Part shown: positions 1 through 11,729 of the stretch, in pieces | Layout: each line of letters begins with the position of its first letter | Numbering within the stretch: the stretch's first letter is position 1 | Translations under genes and position numbers: made by a program | The notes under the pieces: model-generated | Told to the model about the DNA's origin: nothing | The model's input: only the letters and a program-made list of their open reading frames with translations | Database searches by the model: none | Assembly: GCA_022376515.1 (NCBI GenBank) | Contig: WTXI01000002.1 | Location: 248,001-312,000 of the forward strand | DNA length: 64,000 nucleotides | DNA from: Lactifluus volemus | Taxonomy: Eukaryota; Basidiomycota; Agaricomycetes; Russulales; Russulaceae | Direction: 5' to 3'

Positions 1-663
1 GTGGTAACTCCGAAGGACACCTGTTCCCCAAGCTGGCTCTCCGAGAATGCCACATTGGCGGACGATCTCGCGAGATGACGGCCGGTGACCAAAATGATGT
101 CCTCCATGCGATTTATCCCTAACCCAAGGTTTCGGGCGAACGCAAACCAGACGTCGATATGCTTGATTAGCCATTTTCCAAAATCTCCAATGGCGATGGT
201 GTTCGCGCATTGAGCTGGCACGGGAAGAGATAAGATTGCACCCTTCTTCCTAGAGCATAAATATGTGACTCGTTCAGGTTCCGGACTGACAAGAGGTCAG
301 TGACAAGAAGATCTGCAGAGATGACATCAATTACTCAGAGGCACCGGGACGTATTCCGAGTACACTAGGCTCGATTGTGACTTCTGTAGAACGGAAGTCA
401 TTGGGACTGAGTGAGCTCGTGCAAATATGCGGTTGTCTATTGGGTTTTAGTGGTTTGTGGTATTCCGGAACGCTGGGGCTTTGTAAGTGATGTCCTCTAG
501 CAAGTAGAGCATTGAAAAGACGATGGAATCTGCCTTCGCGAATGAAACCAACGTCGCCCACTTCCACTGAGGTATAAAGTCCCCCTGGACCTGGCTCCCA
601 TAGGGCATGTCCATAAGCAGGATACTTTGATCCAAGCTCGTCACGGAAAATGTCGTAGTTCAT
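1..663 (-). CDS. Conserved agaricomycete protein of unknown function, partial (3' end outside window)
   Basis: Minus-strand gene entering at the left edge, so its C-terminus is missing. The first exon starts at the ATG at 661-663 and contains the block ALWEPGPG followed by VGDVGFIREGRFHRLFNALL. After an intron near 250-345 the frame resumes with GDFGKWLIKHIDVWFAF and then MEDIILVTGRH. I recognise this arrangement from large families of uncharacterised basidiomycete proteins, but I know of no assigned activity, and I see no signal peptide or membrane segment in the visible part. An in-frame GTG lies two codons upstream of the ATG; I prefer the ATG. Sure that it is a real gene of that family; function unknown. 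Confidence 0.75.
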
Positions 664-1357
664 CACCACTACCGTATAGAAGTGAACTTGGGATCATGGG
701 AAAGAACATGCCGTATTGGGTTGTGAATTCATTTCGTCACGTGACCTGGCACTCTGTATCGGCGGAGCTCCTTTTCTTCGCGTCGCAGTTCAGTTGCTGT
801 GACACCGGCGTTCCTGTGGCCTTCGTTGCTCACCGGTACGCTTCACTGGAGTTCAACGTTCAGCCCGGCGGTGGGCCGCCAGTGGCAGTTGTCCCGTTAA
901 AGCCTGAAGTGCATGTATCCTGTAATGACTGTGCAGTTACAGTATTATCTCAATGACTTGGAATCAAACTACTTTATTATTCATGAACGTTGAATTATTT
1001 CCATTGGCAGTAGCTCTCGACAAAAACCATTGGCCAACAACAAGGTTCAACTTCATGGCTCAAATAGCTCCTGGCAATACACGTTTCAAAATTCACATGT
1101 CAAATTGTCAAGTTCAAGTTGCCACTTATTACGACTTTGTTTACCATAATCACTGAATCACCTCATTCACATCATGATGAACACCAATCATCAATCATTT
1201 CTTGCCATTGGGCACCCAGTTAGAAACCGGTCATAATGAACTTGGGTCCGATGACATTCTGATGTGGAACAGCCATCACAAGCACATAACGTGCTATTGA
1301 TACAATAATTTCTTCTGGTTAAGTTGGTGATGGGATGGCCTCTGAATTTGTCATACG
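664..1357. other. Intergenic, no gene recognised
   Basis: Short open frames exist on the plus strand (627-956 and 953-1156), but they have low-complexity composition and match nothing I know. The stretch around 950-1250 is AT-rich. I see no RNA gene or repeat. Confidence 0.4.
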
Positions 1358-1580
1358 ATGACATGCGTTCCCACGTTATGACCGGGCCGGACGATGGCCC
1401 GGTCAGTAGAAGCCGAAGTCGCGGCTGCGGGACTCCGAGGGCCTCGGGAGCGATGTATGGGCCCCTCGGCCCATGTACAGCACCACAGCGATGAGGAGTT
1501 CGTCTATAGCTTCTCGCTCATAACTTTTGGAGTAATTTTGACTGTCTTAAGCAACTTGGGGCACTGCAGGAGGGTTGTTA
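1358..1580 (+). pseudogene. Relic of an RdRP 3' end
   Basis: The frame contains HHSDEEFVYSFSLITFGVI, a clear match to the C-terminus of RdRP 1 (HHRDEEFIDSFSLITLGVM at about 29630-29680). Nucleotide similarity starts at the shared gacatgcgttcccac (about 1360 and 29523). Everything upstream of the last ~70 codons of an RdRP is missing, and the end has lost the normal stop context, so this cannot encode a polymerase. It is the left edge of a segment duplicated at 29.5-32.8 kb and shows that at least one more RdRP copy once existed here or was partly copied here. Confidence 0.8.
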
Positions 1581-2529
1581 GGTTGTGCGTGTTAAGAAGA
1601 CTTAGCTGTTGCATTGGTAACTGTAACTGGTTGCATTGTATCTGATTGTCTGTGTGCACCTGTGGAAAGGTGGCTGAACATCGCGTCTAATACCAATAGT
1701 CGAACACCACCGTCACCGTGACGCTCACTCGTCGTCATGGTCGACAACAGGACATTGCCAGCGGAATCCATAAAGCCAGTCACTGGCTCGGACTTTCAAT
1801 TTCAAGTTGTGCTTAAGTTAGTCAAATCACTCGGGCCGGCAATCACCGCTGCTTCCCTGTCTGGTCTCATGTCACAGTCCCGTTTCCATCAATGATTTGG
1901 CCCCACTGGCAGTTACTTCGCTGCTCGTACTTTACATCCCGAGTGCCCCGTTCTTTCTGCGTCGGTCGATCATGATGGATAACACAGGCACAGGAACCGG
2001 GAACCCTACCTCTGATTTGTGAATTGCCGATGCTGTCGTTCGGTCTCAGGCTTCAGGAGTCCGTGATGTACGCGTTCAGAAACGTTTTGATAGGACCTGC
2101 CAGGCACGGTCGATTTTCGGCTGCATTTTACCTTGCAAGTAAGGTCTAGACTTCTGGTAAATTTCATTGGCTATCCTTTTCAAAGAAGGTTTTCGCAAAG
2201 AGTGAAAATTGAATTGATGACACCTTTAGGGATAGGTACGGCCCCGGGGATCATGATGGCGGAGTCACCGTGACGGTGCTTTTTCAGTTCAAGTTGATGA
2301 TCGTTACCACGCAAGTCCGAGCCTTAGCAGGACGAGAAGGACCAGTCATAAGATTGAACGAATGCCCCTCGTGCAAAATTCAGGCCCACAACATCCTCAT
2401 TGAGTTGGCCCGGAAACCGTCCCATTTCCGAGTCTCTAATAAGAGGCAAAGATATATATACTTGTTTCACATCAGCTACCTCACCTCCTTTCCCACTTGT
2501 TGCTGCTCACCTCCGCTACTAGTACGACG

Positions 2530-4212
2530 ATGGTCAGCTTACCATCTGCCCCACCCGAAATCATCAAACAGTACGTCAATCATGGAATGTCGTTTGATCA
2601 TACCCTGACTTTTGCACAGTACTGCCCCTCTGGTGCGTGCGGGCTCATTCCAATCATTGAGTCAATGGGTATTCACAACGCCACACACAGCTCTTCGGGT
2701 TTCTTGTGAATTGGTCGCTATATGGCGTTCTTTGTGTCCAGACTTGTAAACAATCTCATCCCAAGTTCGAGTGTTCAAGTTCCGTTGAGACGACCCACGC
2801 ACAGACGTATATAGCTATAATTTCCCGGACGATAAACGAACCGTAAAAGTCCTCGGTGAGTGTTCGGGATCCGTTAGCACCCAATAACGAAGTGACGAAC
2901 AAATAGAATAGCATACTCCGTCTTTCTACTGGAAACCGCCCAAACGCTTATGACCGGGGCCGATGTCTACTATTGGTTCATAGAAGGATATGGCGTAGCG
3001 GAGCGCCTCCAGCAATCGCATCTTACTCCTATAGATATCCCGTTGGTCGAAGCAGTCATTTCGCTCACTGTTCAAGAATATTTCTGCTATCGAATCTGGA
3101 CTCTGACCAGGAATGTGTGGCTTTGCTTTTCCATCGCTACCGTACGTGTATTTTTCGTGATATCCAGAATTTCGAGTCCCTGACTCTGCTCGGATGAAGC
3201 TTGCAGTAGTTCAATTCGTTGGGTGCTTTTGGGGCGGGATGGCGGTAAGTCTTTTTCAAACCTCTTTAAATGCTCGTACTCACTGGCACCGACGGTTCAG
3301 TCCCTCGTAGTTGGGAAGTATGCAGTCTCCAAGGCGGCACTATATGTATGCACTCCCGTTTTCATAACGGCATACGGCCAGTTGATAACTTGCACCGTTA
3401 GCTCTGGACAATCCCGAGTGCGTCGGTGGATATCCTAATTGCTGGCTCAATGATATTTCTTGTCCGTGACCCCACCTCTTTCTCCTTAGCGGCACAACTT
3501 ATTGGCCTTTCTCACAGTTGCGTCGGGCCCGTGACCGAGGCGGTCGCTTCCCTAACTTTGCATTGGTTCGCGTGGTTCGTCTTGTTGTCGAAACGAACGC
3601 ACTTACAGGTATGTCTCTTTGCACAAAAGCCCTGTCGTGACGCTCATCTTACATGTTAAAGCTGGCGTGGCCATCGGTTCTCTTACGCTTTTTCTAGGTT
3701 TCCCCGTAAGTTAAGCTGAGACGCCCTGCGTTCCTTCTTCTGACGGTTTTCTTTGTCTTCGCACAGAATGAGATATATTACGTGTTCACGTACGTCTTGT
3801 TTCGTTGGGCCTCATCTTTACTGATGCTTTGCAAAAAGTTCCGGAATTATTGGAAAATTGTGACCAACGTTTGTATGCGACGTGCGAGCCAGTTCTCACA
3901 AGAGTTTTCAGGTATTCAAACGCTCTTTTGGTGAGCCTCAACAACCGCATCTACTACCGCGACCGCCCCTACACCGCGGCCATTGTGGATAGCGAACATG
4001 CTGTGTCTGCCGACCAGTCTCGTCGTTTCGCTATAACGTCACAGTTTTCTCAAGGGAATATACCTACAAACACGAAGACAGCCGACGAAGGCTTCAAGCT
4101 CCATTCGATTCCCAATAGTATCGGCCGAGGAGAAAGCAAAGGGGATGAGGCCAGCATTGGCTCAGATCCCAGGCGAGTCCGTTCTATCCTTATTGTCATT
4201 CGGTACTTCTAA
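2530..4212 (+). CDS. DUF6534-type membrane protein, copy A
   Basis: Multi-exon gene starting with ATG at 2530 (MVSLPSAPPEIIKQYV). A short second exon encodes FPDDKRTVK just before a gtgagtgt donor. The next block, from about 2950, contains YYWFIEGYG and VQEYFCYRIWTLTRN, the pattern of a membrane helix followed by a YRIW loop that is characteristic of basidiomycete DUF6534 proteins. Later pieces give VDILIAGSMIF and the conserved YSNALLVSLNNRI, after which a polar cytoplasmic tail runs to the stop at 4212. The family is usually predicted to have seven membrane helices and has no established function. Exact splice sites in the middle are uncertain, and I see no obvious null mutation. Copy B at 30916-32561 is its duplicate. 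Confidence 0.6.
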
Positions 4213-4479
4213 AACGCTCTACTATTCAGCCATTAATGGTAAATTTCTGTTTGATGTGGCCAATCTGCTGTGGTCGACGATGGGCGTATTAGGGATGCAT
4301 TTAGGTCGTAGCAGCCTGGGCACAACAATGATTCGATCAAAAACGTGGGACTTTGACAGTTCCAACTGTAATTGATGGGACACATGGAGATGGCCGGGTA
4401 CTAGTAGTTCTTGCTAGTAACTATAGTTTTCTAGGTCTTTATTTAAGCACTCAATCATAGTGATTTCGTTGTATTCTAG

Positions 4480-4835
4480 TAACATGATATATCCTCGGTC
4501 TTCATCAGCTTCATCCGGTGCACGCCGACCAATTGGTAGCTTGGGAACTGGAATTCGCACTTTATATTTCAGCCCACGAAGTATGTGATATGCTGAGCCA
4601 CGAAGCACACGTGAAAGGAAGGGATTCTCCCCCGCCCTCTGATCGAAAGTCTCCTTGAGACCACACCAAGCTTGGAGGGGGATGGGAGGAGCAAATGGAA
4701 TGTGCTGCCAATGTTGTAGCTCTTGAACAGGCCTGCAAGATCTCCATAGGAATAGTCTGCGGAGTGGATATGAGCTTTCGGAGATCCAAGAGGGTACCCT
4801 TCTTAACTCCCAGGCTAATATAGTGAGGAATCAAG
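4480..4835 (-). pseudogene. Degenerate RdRP fragment on the opposite strand
   Basis: Reading the minus strand from about 4830 down, three frames in turn resemble the segment of the intact RdRPs that follows the second large exon. SLGVKKGTLLDLRKL corresponds to RGVKTEAFINLQDAV. FKSYNIGSTFHLL followed by SKLG corresponds to LGSKFHLIPILDQLSKLG. KYKVRIPVP and SYQLVGV correspond to VKFKARIPVP and SYQLVGVADEG. Frame changes and a stop interrupt the match, so it is a relic. It abuts the end of the duplicated DUF6534 segment and points the other way from every other RdRP in the window. The match is short, so orthology to a particular copy cannot be judged. Confidence 0.6.
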
Positions 4836-6649
4836 CTTAATCAGGTTAATCTTCATCAGCCGTTACGTTACAGGAATACCAGTTCCCGGGGAAGAAATTT
4901 TGAACTGTTATGGAGGCACAGTTTACGATATTTCTTTTGACGAAATAGCACAATGCGGGGGAGAAAGGGGCACTGACTGCATCGAGAACGAGACAAAAAC
5001 GTAAATTTGAGGCTCTCTCTCGCTCTTCACTCCCCACTCTCCTGTCCCTTCTTTCTCATAATGCCTTGTTCACAACAGACGTGATGTTGCCTAGCCAGTT
5101 TCTCGGGTCTCTTCTCATACAATGTCAAGTCGTTCTTGGCATTCCCAAGAAGACCACGTGAACGCCCCCTAACCCTAACCACTTCCACGTATAGGTAACG
5201 CGGCCACCTCACCTAATAGTAAGTTAACACTTTCACAAAGGTCGCGTGCGGTCCACGGGTTACGCAGGCATTCGATGATATTAGACCAGGCATTCCGGAC
5301 AAAAAAAAAAGCTGAACCCGCAACTCCCGAGGTGAAATATTTGTCATCGCCCGTGGACGCAGGTTACCCACATAACAAGTTTAGCATGGTTCCCAAAGCG
5401 ACAGGCGCGCCAGCCACTGGCAGCTGCTCTCCGAGTCCTTGGGGCGTATGTAGTACATACTGCAAGTGGGTTGGAAATATATCTCCACATACAACAGACT
5501 CCGCGCCCACGCCCTTATCGCCGCCACCTCTATCTCCGAGTAATATCTTGCTTGGTTTGTGCCTTGCTGCTGTGCCACCACTACCCAAAACGCGGACCTC
5601 GCCCTTCTCGAACGAACGCGTCAAGGGCATGCTCTCACGACCCACCATGTCACTGTGCCTATTCCTGTACCTGCGTCCGTGACGCCACAAGAGAAACAAG
5701 GACGAGGAATCGAACAAGTCCTCTCGCCAACACCGCTTCCGGTCGCGAATTGCCGACGACGCCAACGCCGTTGCCTATACGGGCAACCCCGTCACCGACG
5801 CCTGCGTAGAGCTCCGACTAGCAATCTATCTAACTTGAAACCTCCGCGCTCCTAAACCCTTAAACCCCAGCACAGCGCCATGGCCACCAACAGACTCTGG
5901 CGTAACAAGGGTGAGAGACAGAATGATGATGTGTCCGAACGGGATGATCCATATGCAGGTGTAGACGACGTGTCGCAGGGCCAGGGCCATGGCGATGACT
6001 TCGGACAAGCACCGTCCACACCTGCCAAGGATGGCGTAGTATAGACCAGCCAGATGGCCGCGTATCGGACCCTACTCCCGACTCGGAGAGTGCGAGTATA
6101 TGGTGACGATATAGCACTCGTATCGTATAGATGGACTATCACCATCTGGATGCACGCGCTTGCTAGTTTGTCTCTACCGTCTCGGTGCGTTTCATGGGAT
6201 CTATTTCGCGAAATGTAGGGTGAATACACATCCTGGCAAATGGCCGGTTATTTCCCAGATAAAACGTGTCGGAGCCACGAGCACTCTGCCTCACGGATGA
6301 TTGGACTGTCCTGCCTTTGGTTGAATCTCTAACCCAACACCAGTCCGACTATTGGGCAACGTGGTTCGCTATTACTTTTGGATGTTACCCTGCCTACACC
6401 GGGAAAAGGAATTGTTGAACGTATAAGGGGGCCATCTATGACTCGGACATGAAGGACAACTCGGACGTATTCCACGCAATACCGTGTTGAATGGCTGATA
6501 TGAGGGGCCTGATTTGGCTACTCAACATCGGGAATATGTGATGGTATCTACGTGTCAGTGTTCTGCGTTTCAAAAGTGTACTGACGATAAGCAGAGAGAA
6601 CATAGAGTTATACAGTACAGTACTCGTCAATTGGTTTAGTGACCTCCTA
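4836..6649. other. 1.8 kb without a recognised gene
   Basis: Several overlapping open frames (for example 5275-5855 plus, 5364-5765 minus, 5852-6229 minus) are mutual shadows with no family resemblance and no convincing splice structure. Two telomere-like CCCTAA units occur near 5166-5178, too few to mean much. The stretch could hold decayed RdRP sequence continuing from the relic, but I could not follow it. Confidence 0.4.
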
Positions 6650-9600
6650 CTATTCCTTAGCACCATACTCCATCAGCAGCTTTGCAACCTCGATTTTACC
6701 TTTCTTCGACAATACCTGTAACGGAGTCTCGTTGTACTTGTTCCGCGTATGCACGTCAGCGCCGTGCTTCAGGAGTAGCCTTGCCATCTCGAGTCCATCA
6801 CTAGGCCCTTTGTACCGCTTAAAGAAGACGCGCGGCAGGCTAGACACGTAATACAATGGAGTGCACTGTTTGTTGTTATACGCGTTGACGTCTGCTGAGT
6901 ATTCAAGAAGGAACTCTGCAGCCTTGAGGCGTCCGTTTGATGAAACGAGGTGCAATGCCGTCTTTCCATCGTTATCCCGAGCTCCGACATCGGCGTGGTG
7001 TTGGAGTAGAAAATGTACAACTTCTGGGTTGTGATCTTCATCGCGACTAATATAACTGCTGTAAGCCCAGGATGCATGATGCAATGGAGTCCGGCCGTAT
7101 TTTCCATGCACGTTCACATCCGCACCGTGCTCCACCAACAACTGTACAGCCCCAAGGTTCCCGAAATGCGATGCCGTCCCTAGAGGGGTGTCATTATCAT
7201 TATTTCGGGCATCCATGTCTGCTCCGTTCTCGAGCAAGAGCTTCATGGCCTTCAGGTTCCCGAATTTTGAGGCTGCGTGCAACGGAGTCATACCGAAGTA
7301 GCCCTTGGCATTTATCTCTGCTCCATGGTCCAGTAGAAGGCCCAGTACGTCAAGGTGTTCCATATATGACGCCACACAAAGTGGAAATCCGTGGTGACCA
7401 CCTCTTGTGTTTACGTCTCGGGGATATATGGTGAGAAGCCGCTTTGCCAGGTTGTGGAAACCACATCCCGCAGCGTAATACAGAGGAGTCCCTAAAGGAG
7501 GAGACGTGTACTGAAGACGGTACCTGGGCCATTCGTTGATGCGGGATACCCAGCTTTGATCCCTATCGTGGATCCGAATCCAGGTAGAAAAATGTGGTTT
7601 CGATGAGTCGAATAATTGGTCCATCCCAACTTGTATAAAGGATGAAACATTCTCAAACTGGGCATGATCCACCCAGTTTCCTGCCGCATATGATGCTAGA
7701 GGATACTCCTTCAACTGGTTTCTATTGATCCCATCACTGAGGTGGAGCAGGGTGCCGAGACAGGCTTGAGCAAGAATTATGTGCGCCGGCTCAGGAGATA
7801 TGTGGTACCGCGACACATTCTCGTCTCGTGAAGTGGACAACCGATTCGAGACTAAGAACTCTTTCACAGAGAAGTGCGAAAATTCGACCACCCGGGAATA
7901 GTTGACCTGGACAATAGCGATTAAACTTGAACAAGTTGACAGCAGCGCATCTTCAGGATCATCTAAGCGCCAGTCCGTTATCAAGTTGGGTATCCCTTCA
8001 GTTTCAAACTGAATCGCTAGAACTTCGGCAAGTTCTTCGACACGTAGCGGGCGAAACGACACAAAAAGACATTGCAAAATGCGATTGGCCTGTTCCCATT
8101 TTTCCTCGGGGATGTCTTGCAGAATTCGACTGTAGGTCTCATCCAGTGTCATTGGGAGGTCATCCAAGATCTTCCGAATTCTTGATGGGAACGACTGACA
8201 CAGCCTATCCAGTTGGCACACCACCCAGCGAAACCTAAATCATAGCACTGGAATGAGACAATATCCCACATCCGAAGGAACAAAGAAACCTTACATCCCG
8301 TTAGCACCTTCAGAGAGTCTCTGGATAACCAGGTCTTTATCTTCTGACCTCCATTTATGCATTTCTTTGTATGAATGAACCACGAATTTGACATAATTGA
8401 TAATGTCCGCCTTTTGTCCTCCTTGATCATGCAGGGGGATTTGGACAGATGTCAAGGACTCAAGGACTGGTCGGATATCATGTTCATCGCGACTTGTGAC
8501 AAGGATATGCATGCTTGAGAAGTGTGACTCGACAAGATCCTTCAAGAGATTCAGGACCTTCCTGCGTGGTGATGAAGTAGGTGGGGTGTTCGGACATTCA
8601 TCCACAGCATCTACAATAATGTACACTGGCAGTCGTTCATCCAGATTGAGCATGTCCTTGAGGCATTTTATTAACTTCTCTTCAGTTGGTCGTTCTCTTC
8701 CATCGTTATGCGTGTGATATAGTCGAGAAAGGATGTTCCAGAAATGGTGACTCTGGTCACAGAGTTGGACCAGGAGTGAAGCAACCAAACCATGGATGTC
8801 GCGCTTCGATGTGTCTTTGTAGTCAAAATAGAAATAACATATTGAACCTAATCTGTCGTTGCATGTGCCCTTGATGTTCTCAATGATTGATGAGCTGTAA
8901 ACGACATGAGCTTCTCAACGTGAACCATTCGGAAATAACATACCAGAGAATGCTCTTTCCAGAGCCTGCTATAAAACCAGGAGGCAATCAGCAATGATAA
9001 GGACGCGAAGGAAAGATGTTGGTACGTTTGCCATGTATCCACAAAAGGGAACCACTCGATTTCCATTCATTGAATGACCTATTGTCAATAAACCACGCTG
9101 CAGTTCCTTCGTGGTGACGGCTTCGTGCAATGCTGTGATTTACAGATGGATCCGGAGGGGAGAGCCAGTTTTGTAGCTCCGATCGCGATTGATTACCTAC
9201 AACGCAGTTTAGTGGATGTGAGAAACGACGAAAACGATAGAGAACAACGAACGATTGATCTTGTCCGCAACTGTGAGTAGAGTGAGTATCAGGTTGGCAT
9301 GCGATGTACAACAGCAAGCTGTGCTTACCCTGCAGCGTACTGGTCACTGTCACGCGCATCTCTTCCTGCGTCAATTTGTCCAATCTTTGTAGAGCACTCT
9401 CGATCTCTCGCTTTCCCGCCAGCTTGTTCAGAAACTTTTCTGAAGAGAGATGAGCGAAGAATGACGGCATCAAGCGCAAACACTCACTGAGTAGTCCTTG
9501 CTTTATCTCTTTCGTTGAAAGCGTGAGGATGCAGAGCACCTCTGCCATTATTTTACCGAGCATTTCCGTCATTCCCGTTGTGAGTTCGATCCCAGAGCAG

Positions 9601-10129
9601 ATCTTGACACGGGTGAGGAATGCTTGAATACGTTCGAAGATTTCGCTAAGGATGTCATAGCTTGCAGCAGCATCGTTAGCCACCTGATACGTTGTTACGA
9701 AGATGGATGATGAAGATCAAGGAAAACATTCACCTGGAGAAGGACACTGATTGCGGAAAATATCACTTTCGCGGGAGAAAACGTCTGATAAAGAGTGACT
9801 AAGATCGATAATAAGGGAAAAAAATCATCCACGAGACATACCAGGCTAACGCCCTCACCAAGGGTACCAGAAAACATAACCAAGACAGGTACGATAGTGT
9901 TAAGCCATTTCATCAAAGTTTGACTCTTCCTGTTAGCTCGATTAAGAGCGTCCACTTGGTTTTGAAATATTGCCAGGATGGCATCAGCAGACTTGCAGGA
10001 GTCGAGCTGGGTGGCAAATGAATGCGTTCGGAGATCTTGACCAGTCTTATTCTTGTATTCTTCCAGGGCGGCATCGAATATAGATAGGAAAGTCGAGGAG
10101 GGGATGGTCGTTTGGTTAGCTTTAGTCAT
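6650..10129 (-). CDS. STAND (NLR-like) protein: Goodbye domain - NACHT NTPase - eight ankyrin repeats
   Basis: An N-terminal fungal Goodbye domain is visible from FLSIFDAALEEYKNKTGQ to FSPAKVIF and VANDAAASYDILSEIFERI. A linker LSPPDPSVNHSIA and the lead-in LLWIHGK precede the NACHT domain. The P-loop GKPGSGKSIL is assembled from three exons, with introns at about 8969-9025 and 8898-8943 leaving a 25-nt exon. Walker B is YIIVDAVDECP. The last exon (8234-6650) carries about eight ankyrin repeats with TPLHAAS-type motifs, ending in YGAKE. All splice phases I checked fit, so the gene looks intact. An in-frame start at 10201 is possible; I prefer ATG 10129, just before the domain. In fungi such proteins are linked to heterokaryon incompatibility and non-self sensing, with ankyrins as ligand-binding repeats. 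The role here is inferred. Confidence 0.88.
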
Positions 10130-10808
10130 AACGTTCACCAAGGGAAGATACGACACGGCAAGGCACCAGCTGGCATTAGGCGCTTGATAAGCTTTGCGCA
10201 CTAACTTGAGAAAATTCGTTGAATCGTGAGACAGCTAGCTGTATGCAAGTTTATTTATTTAGCTCATCTCGGAAATTTCTTGTCGTCACAGCCAACCCGA
10301 GGCCGTAATCGTTAGGAAGCCCTCTCGGACAACCGCTTAGCGCACAGGCCCGGGACTGAGGCTGACTCCTACTCTCCCCCCAGCCCGCGCGATACACCCT
10401 CTATTGTTACCCTGGTACAGCTGTGGACATTACATTCTCGATTCTCGAGGCATCAGGAAAACTGGAAGTGCGAAATCGGCTTTAGATAACGTACGCGAAC
10501 CAAGTACTGAGCACCTCGGTTCTATTTGCACATCCTCCGAAAACGGGGACAAGATCAAATTTTGGCTGTGGCCTTCAGGCGTACAGACTTGTCCGCAGAC
10601 CTTTCGACGAAACACACGCCCTTCAACCACTGGTGGCGCAACTTCGAGTCTGGCTTTCTGCACGCGTAGAGTACGCACCTTCTTGCTCAATTATACCACA
10701 GGCACTGGGGATAGGAGGTGGGAATCATGCTTGAATAATACAAATATATGTATGCGGCCTTATTCTTACAAGGAACAGAATCATTTCGCATAGGTGTCTA
10801 TGGACCGG
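10130..10808. other. Intergenic, no gene recognised
   Basis: This stretch presumably holds the promoter of the NACHT gene (upstream of 10129) and the 3' flank of swi5. A 129-codon frame at 10404-10793 has no recognisable domain, and its antisense is open as well, so I do not call it. Confidence 0.4.
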
Positions 10809-11254
10809 TCAAGCATCATCCGTAAGACCATAGTCCTCGTGAATCTGACGGATGGTCGTCTGTTTGTGAACTGCGAGCTGAATATATGCGCATGATTTTT
10901 GATATCAGTGGTCTACAGTTCACAGAAGCGACGAAAGTTGCATACCTTCCCGATGATTATCTAGCACGACTAGGGGTTAGCACAAGCCGTTACTCCTTAG
11001 CCATGCATTGTAAGATCACCTGTGCGGCGTCCTTAGCTTCATTGTAACGATGAAGGAGTTTGATATGTCTCGAAACAATTTTCTGTGCATCCTCGCCATT
11101 CCTAAAACAGCGTGTTAATAATGCAATGGCATGCACCACATGCTTACCCCAGCTCCTTCTGCAGCTCGGTGACTTGTGCCTCAAGCTCTGCAATACGTGC
11201 CTCTCGCTCCTGAGAAGATTTTCAGATTTTGAGAATAAGAGGTAAAACTACCAT
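10809..11254 (-). CDS. swi5: Swi5-like DNA recombination mediator
   Basis: Small, heavily split gene. Minus-strand exons I can join in phase: 11148-11209, 11020-11101, 10946-10960 and 10809-10877. Together they give a coiled N-terminus (ERE-ARIAELEAQVTELQKELG), then IVSRHIKLLHRYNEAKDAAQ, IIIGK and IRQIHEDYGLTDDA before the stop. HIKLLHRYNEAKD followed by IGK and IHEDYGL is the Swi5 signature. The third exon is only 15 nt. The simplest in-phase start is an ATG at 11252-11254 that forms the last codon of a leader exon just before a GTAGTT donor, giving about 76 residues, close to the short fission-yeast protein. Swi5 forms a complex with Sfr1 that stabilises Rad51/Dmc1 filaments during homologous recombination. 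Neighbour relation to COG6 is divergent. The start is the least certain part. Confidence 0.85.
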
Positions 11255-11729
11255 TCCTTAGCGGATGTGCGCGCGTGCATCTTTAATTTTTTTTAGATTC
11301 GAGTTATGTGAAAAGAGAGTCAGTCCTCTGATGAGGTTTTATGATGAGGGTCTTAAGACGCGAGCAGTACGTAAACACCACGTGGTGTATGTCCTCAATC
11401 AAGTGAAAGGTTGCGTGAGTGAGGGGCGAGTAAAACTACTGGGCGAGCAGACAAGAGAAGGCCCAGCATTCAGGAATGCGAGCAACAGCATAGCCTAGCC
11501 GCAACATGTTTGAAACTGAGGATCATATTCATAACTCTGCCAGACAGCAGAATGCTCAAGCGAAAATATAGAAAGTCGACAGGGTTCGCCTGCCAGATTC
11601 ATAAACTCTTCCAATTTCGAGAAGTACAGTGAAAAGTAGAAATTAAAGTTACGTGGGAGTCGTCTCCCTAACGAGGTAGGCACCGTGAGGCTCCGCGTCG
11701 CGTCGAGCGGATGGTCAAGACACTTCGCA
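11255..11729. other. Divergent promoter region between swi5 and COG6
   Basis: 475 bp between two divergently transcribed genes. I see no conserved motif that I can name. Short frames here (11265-11498 plus, 11495-11815 minus) look spurious. Confidence 0.4.

Larger units (their letters stand above)
1358..4490 (+). repeat. Segmental duplication, copy A (partner 29520-32800)
   Basis: Same order and orientation as 29.52-32.80 kb: RdRP tail, about 0.9 kb of non-coding DNA, then a DUF6534 gene. Anchors seen in both copies include tgcctgccaggcacgg-type sequence (about 2097 and 30596), gcattttaccttgcaag, and most DUF6534 exons. The copies differ by many substitutions and indels, so the event is not recent. 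The similarity fades near 4490 and 32800. Confidence 0.8.

Noticed and set aside
5166..5178. Telomere-like CCCTAACCCTAA
   Set aside because: Only two units, within a featureless intergenic region; expected by chance at this frequency and no subtelomeric context.
10404..10793. 129-codon frame on plus strand with 86-codon frame antisense
   Set aside because: Both strands open, composition uninformative, no conserved motif.
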